Assembly (NCBI GenBank): GCA_028278625.1 | Contig: JANQDY010000279.1 | Location: 1-22,907 of the forward strand | Direction: 5' to 3' | Length of the DNA: 22,907 nt | DNA from: Thermodesulfobacteriota bacterium | Lineage (GTDB): Bacteria > Desulfobacterota > DSM-4660 > Desulfatiglandales > Desulfatiglandaceae | Part shown: positions 22,244 through 22,907 of the stretch, piece after piece | How positions within the stretch are numbered: position 1 is the stretch's first letter | How the letters are laid out: each line of letters starts with the position of its first letter | Made by a program: the position numbers and the translations under genes | The notes under the pieces: generated by a model | Databases searched by the model: none | What the model saw: the letters and a program-made list of their open reading frames with translations, nothing else | Told to the model about the DNA's origin: nothing

Positions 22244-22907
22244 TTAAAGGCCCAAGTACGTTTTGCGGATGACTTCATCCTGAAGCAGTTCTTGACCGGT
22301 ACCTTGCGCGATAATTCTGCCTGATGAAAGAACGTAATTTCGGACCGTCATGGTAAAGACCGTGCTCACTTCCTGCTCCACCAGGAGTACGGTGATGCCC
22401 AGCCCGGAGATTTCCCTGATCTTTTCAAACACCTCGGCCCTGGAAATGGGTGCCAGACCGGTGGACGGTTCATCGATACAAAGGAGTTTCGGATCGGACA
22501 TGAGCGCACGGCCGATGGCCAGCATTTGTTGCTCTCCGCCGGACATGGTGCCGGCGATCTGTTTAGACCGTTTCTTCAGTATGGGGAAAAGGGAATAGAT
22601 CTGGTCGAGATTTTCCTGAATCCGGTTTCGGTCCCGCAGCAGGTAAGCGCCTGCCTGGAGGTTTTCCAGCGCGGTCATCTCCCGAAAAGGCCTCCGTCTT
22701 TCCGGGCAATGAACGAGGCCCCGCCTAACGATCTCGTGGGCCGGTACTTGATCGATCCGCTCCCCATCGAAGATGACGGTCCCCTCCATGGTGATGTCCT
22801 CACCCGTGGATCTCTTGGTGAGTTCCCGCTCCCATACCACCAGGCCGGAAATGGCCCGAAGCAGGGTCGATTTACCGGCTCCGTTGGGTCCCACCAGGCT
22901 TACCAGT
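22244..22907 (-). CDS. livF: LivF-type ABC transporter ATPase (5' partial)
   Basis: The frame is open to the window edge, so about 30 N-terminal residues lie beyond it. It shows Walker A (GPNGAGKST), the signature (MSGGEQQMLAIGRAL), Walker B (LLCIDEPSTGLAP) and the LLVEQ switch typical of LivF instead of a histidine. The PERRRPFREMTALENLQAGAYL segment matches the LivF Q-loop region. A stretch of about 15 residues after GLVV (WERELTKRSTGEDITME) looks like an insertion compared with usual LivF. LivF energises branched-chain amino-acid or related carboxylate uptake. It converges on the M24 gene, with a 34-bp gap; the other liv genes would lie past the right edge. Confidence 0.92.
   Translation of the reverse strand, partial: LVSLVGPNGAGKSTLLRAISGLVVWERELTKRSTGEDITMEGTVIFDGERIDQVPAHEIVRRGLVHCPERRRPFREMTALENLQAGAYLLRDRNRIQENLDQIYSLFPILKKRSKQIAGTMSGGEQQMLAIGRALMSDPKLLCIDEPSTGLAPISRAEVFEKIREISGLGITVLLVEQEVSTVFTMTVRNYVLSSGRIIAQGTGQELLQDEVIRKTYLGL

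Noticed and set aside
20935..22278. A 447-codon antisense frame over the M24 gene
   Set aside because: The plus-strand protein has all M24 metal ligands. The antisense frame has His/Gln-rich composition typical of shadows and no recognisable motif.
1..22907. CRISPR arrays, insertion sequences, tRNA or rRNA genes
   Set aside because: I read for short regular repeats, transposase motifs, terminal inverted repeats and cloverleaf sequences and found none. The only repeats are the 21-bp boxes, the receptor tails and the TPR fragment.

Overview
The window looks like a chromosomal segment of a Gram-negative anaerobe, most likely a Desulfobacterota (sulfate-reducer-like) genome. The pointers are an outer-membrane TonB receptor with a TtpC-type Ton system, an MtaA/CmuA-type methyltransferase, a DUF3795 protein, a B12-dependent acyl-CoA mutase with separate subunits, and a LivF ATPase. 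The taxon is inferred from gene content only. Gene edges are tight, with many ATGA start/stop overlaps, but decay is unusually common: at least three genes are broken.

Positions 1-7400 form a metallophore- or corrinoid-type uptake region. It opens with the end of a PchR/YbtA-like AraC regulator. Three promoters follow (323-386, 1248-1311, 7068-7151), each built on GTGCA-type half-sites repeated directly every 21 bp. The first drives a cobalamin riboswitch and a ruined SAM methyltransferase gene whose 3' end is the tail of a TonB receptor. The second drives a URO-D/MtaA-like methyltransferase, then a FptX/RhtX-like MFS permease and a TonB receptor carrying one in-frame TAA. The third is followed only by what look like decayed remains of the same leader, terminator and receptor tail. 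The region reads as three tandem copies of one module, one nearly complete and two collapsed. A class I methyltransferase lies on the minus strand between units 2 and 3.

Positions 7414-12767 are a compact six-gene Ton energising operon: DUF3450 protein, TtpC (ExbB-like with a periplasmic extension), ExbB, ExbD, TonB and a TPR protein. It probably powers the upstream receptor.

Positions 12768-15129 are an accessory patch. It holds an intact AbiEi antitoxin, an AbiEii toxin gene cut at codon 110 and fused to a roughly 197-bp duplicate of the upstream TPR gene, an unknown small membrane protein and a GNAT acetyltransferase.

Positions 15259-17819 hold an orphan TupA-like binding protein, a GlxA-type AraC regulator (both minus strand) and a Cys-rich DUF3795 protein. 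Positions 17846-22209 hold a TetR repressor divergent from an operon for a divergent acyl-CoA mutase large subunit, its B12-binding small subunit and an M24 metallohydrolase. A TetR-like palindrome overlaps the predicted start of that operon's promoter. A partial livF gene on the minus strand closes the window.
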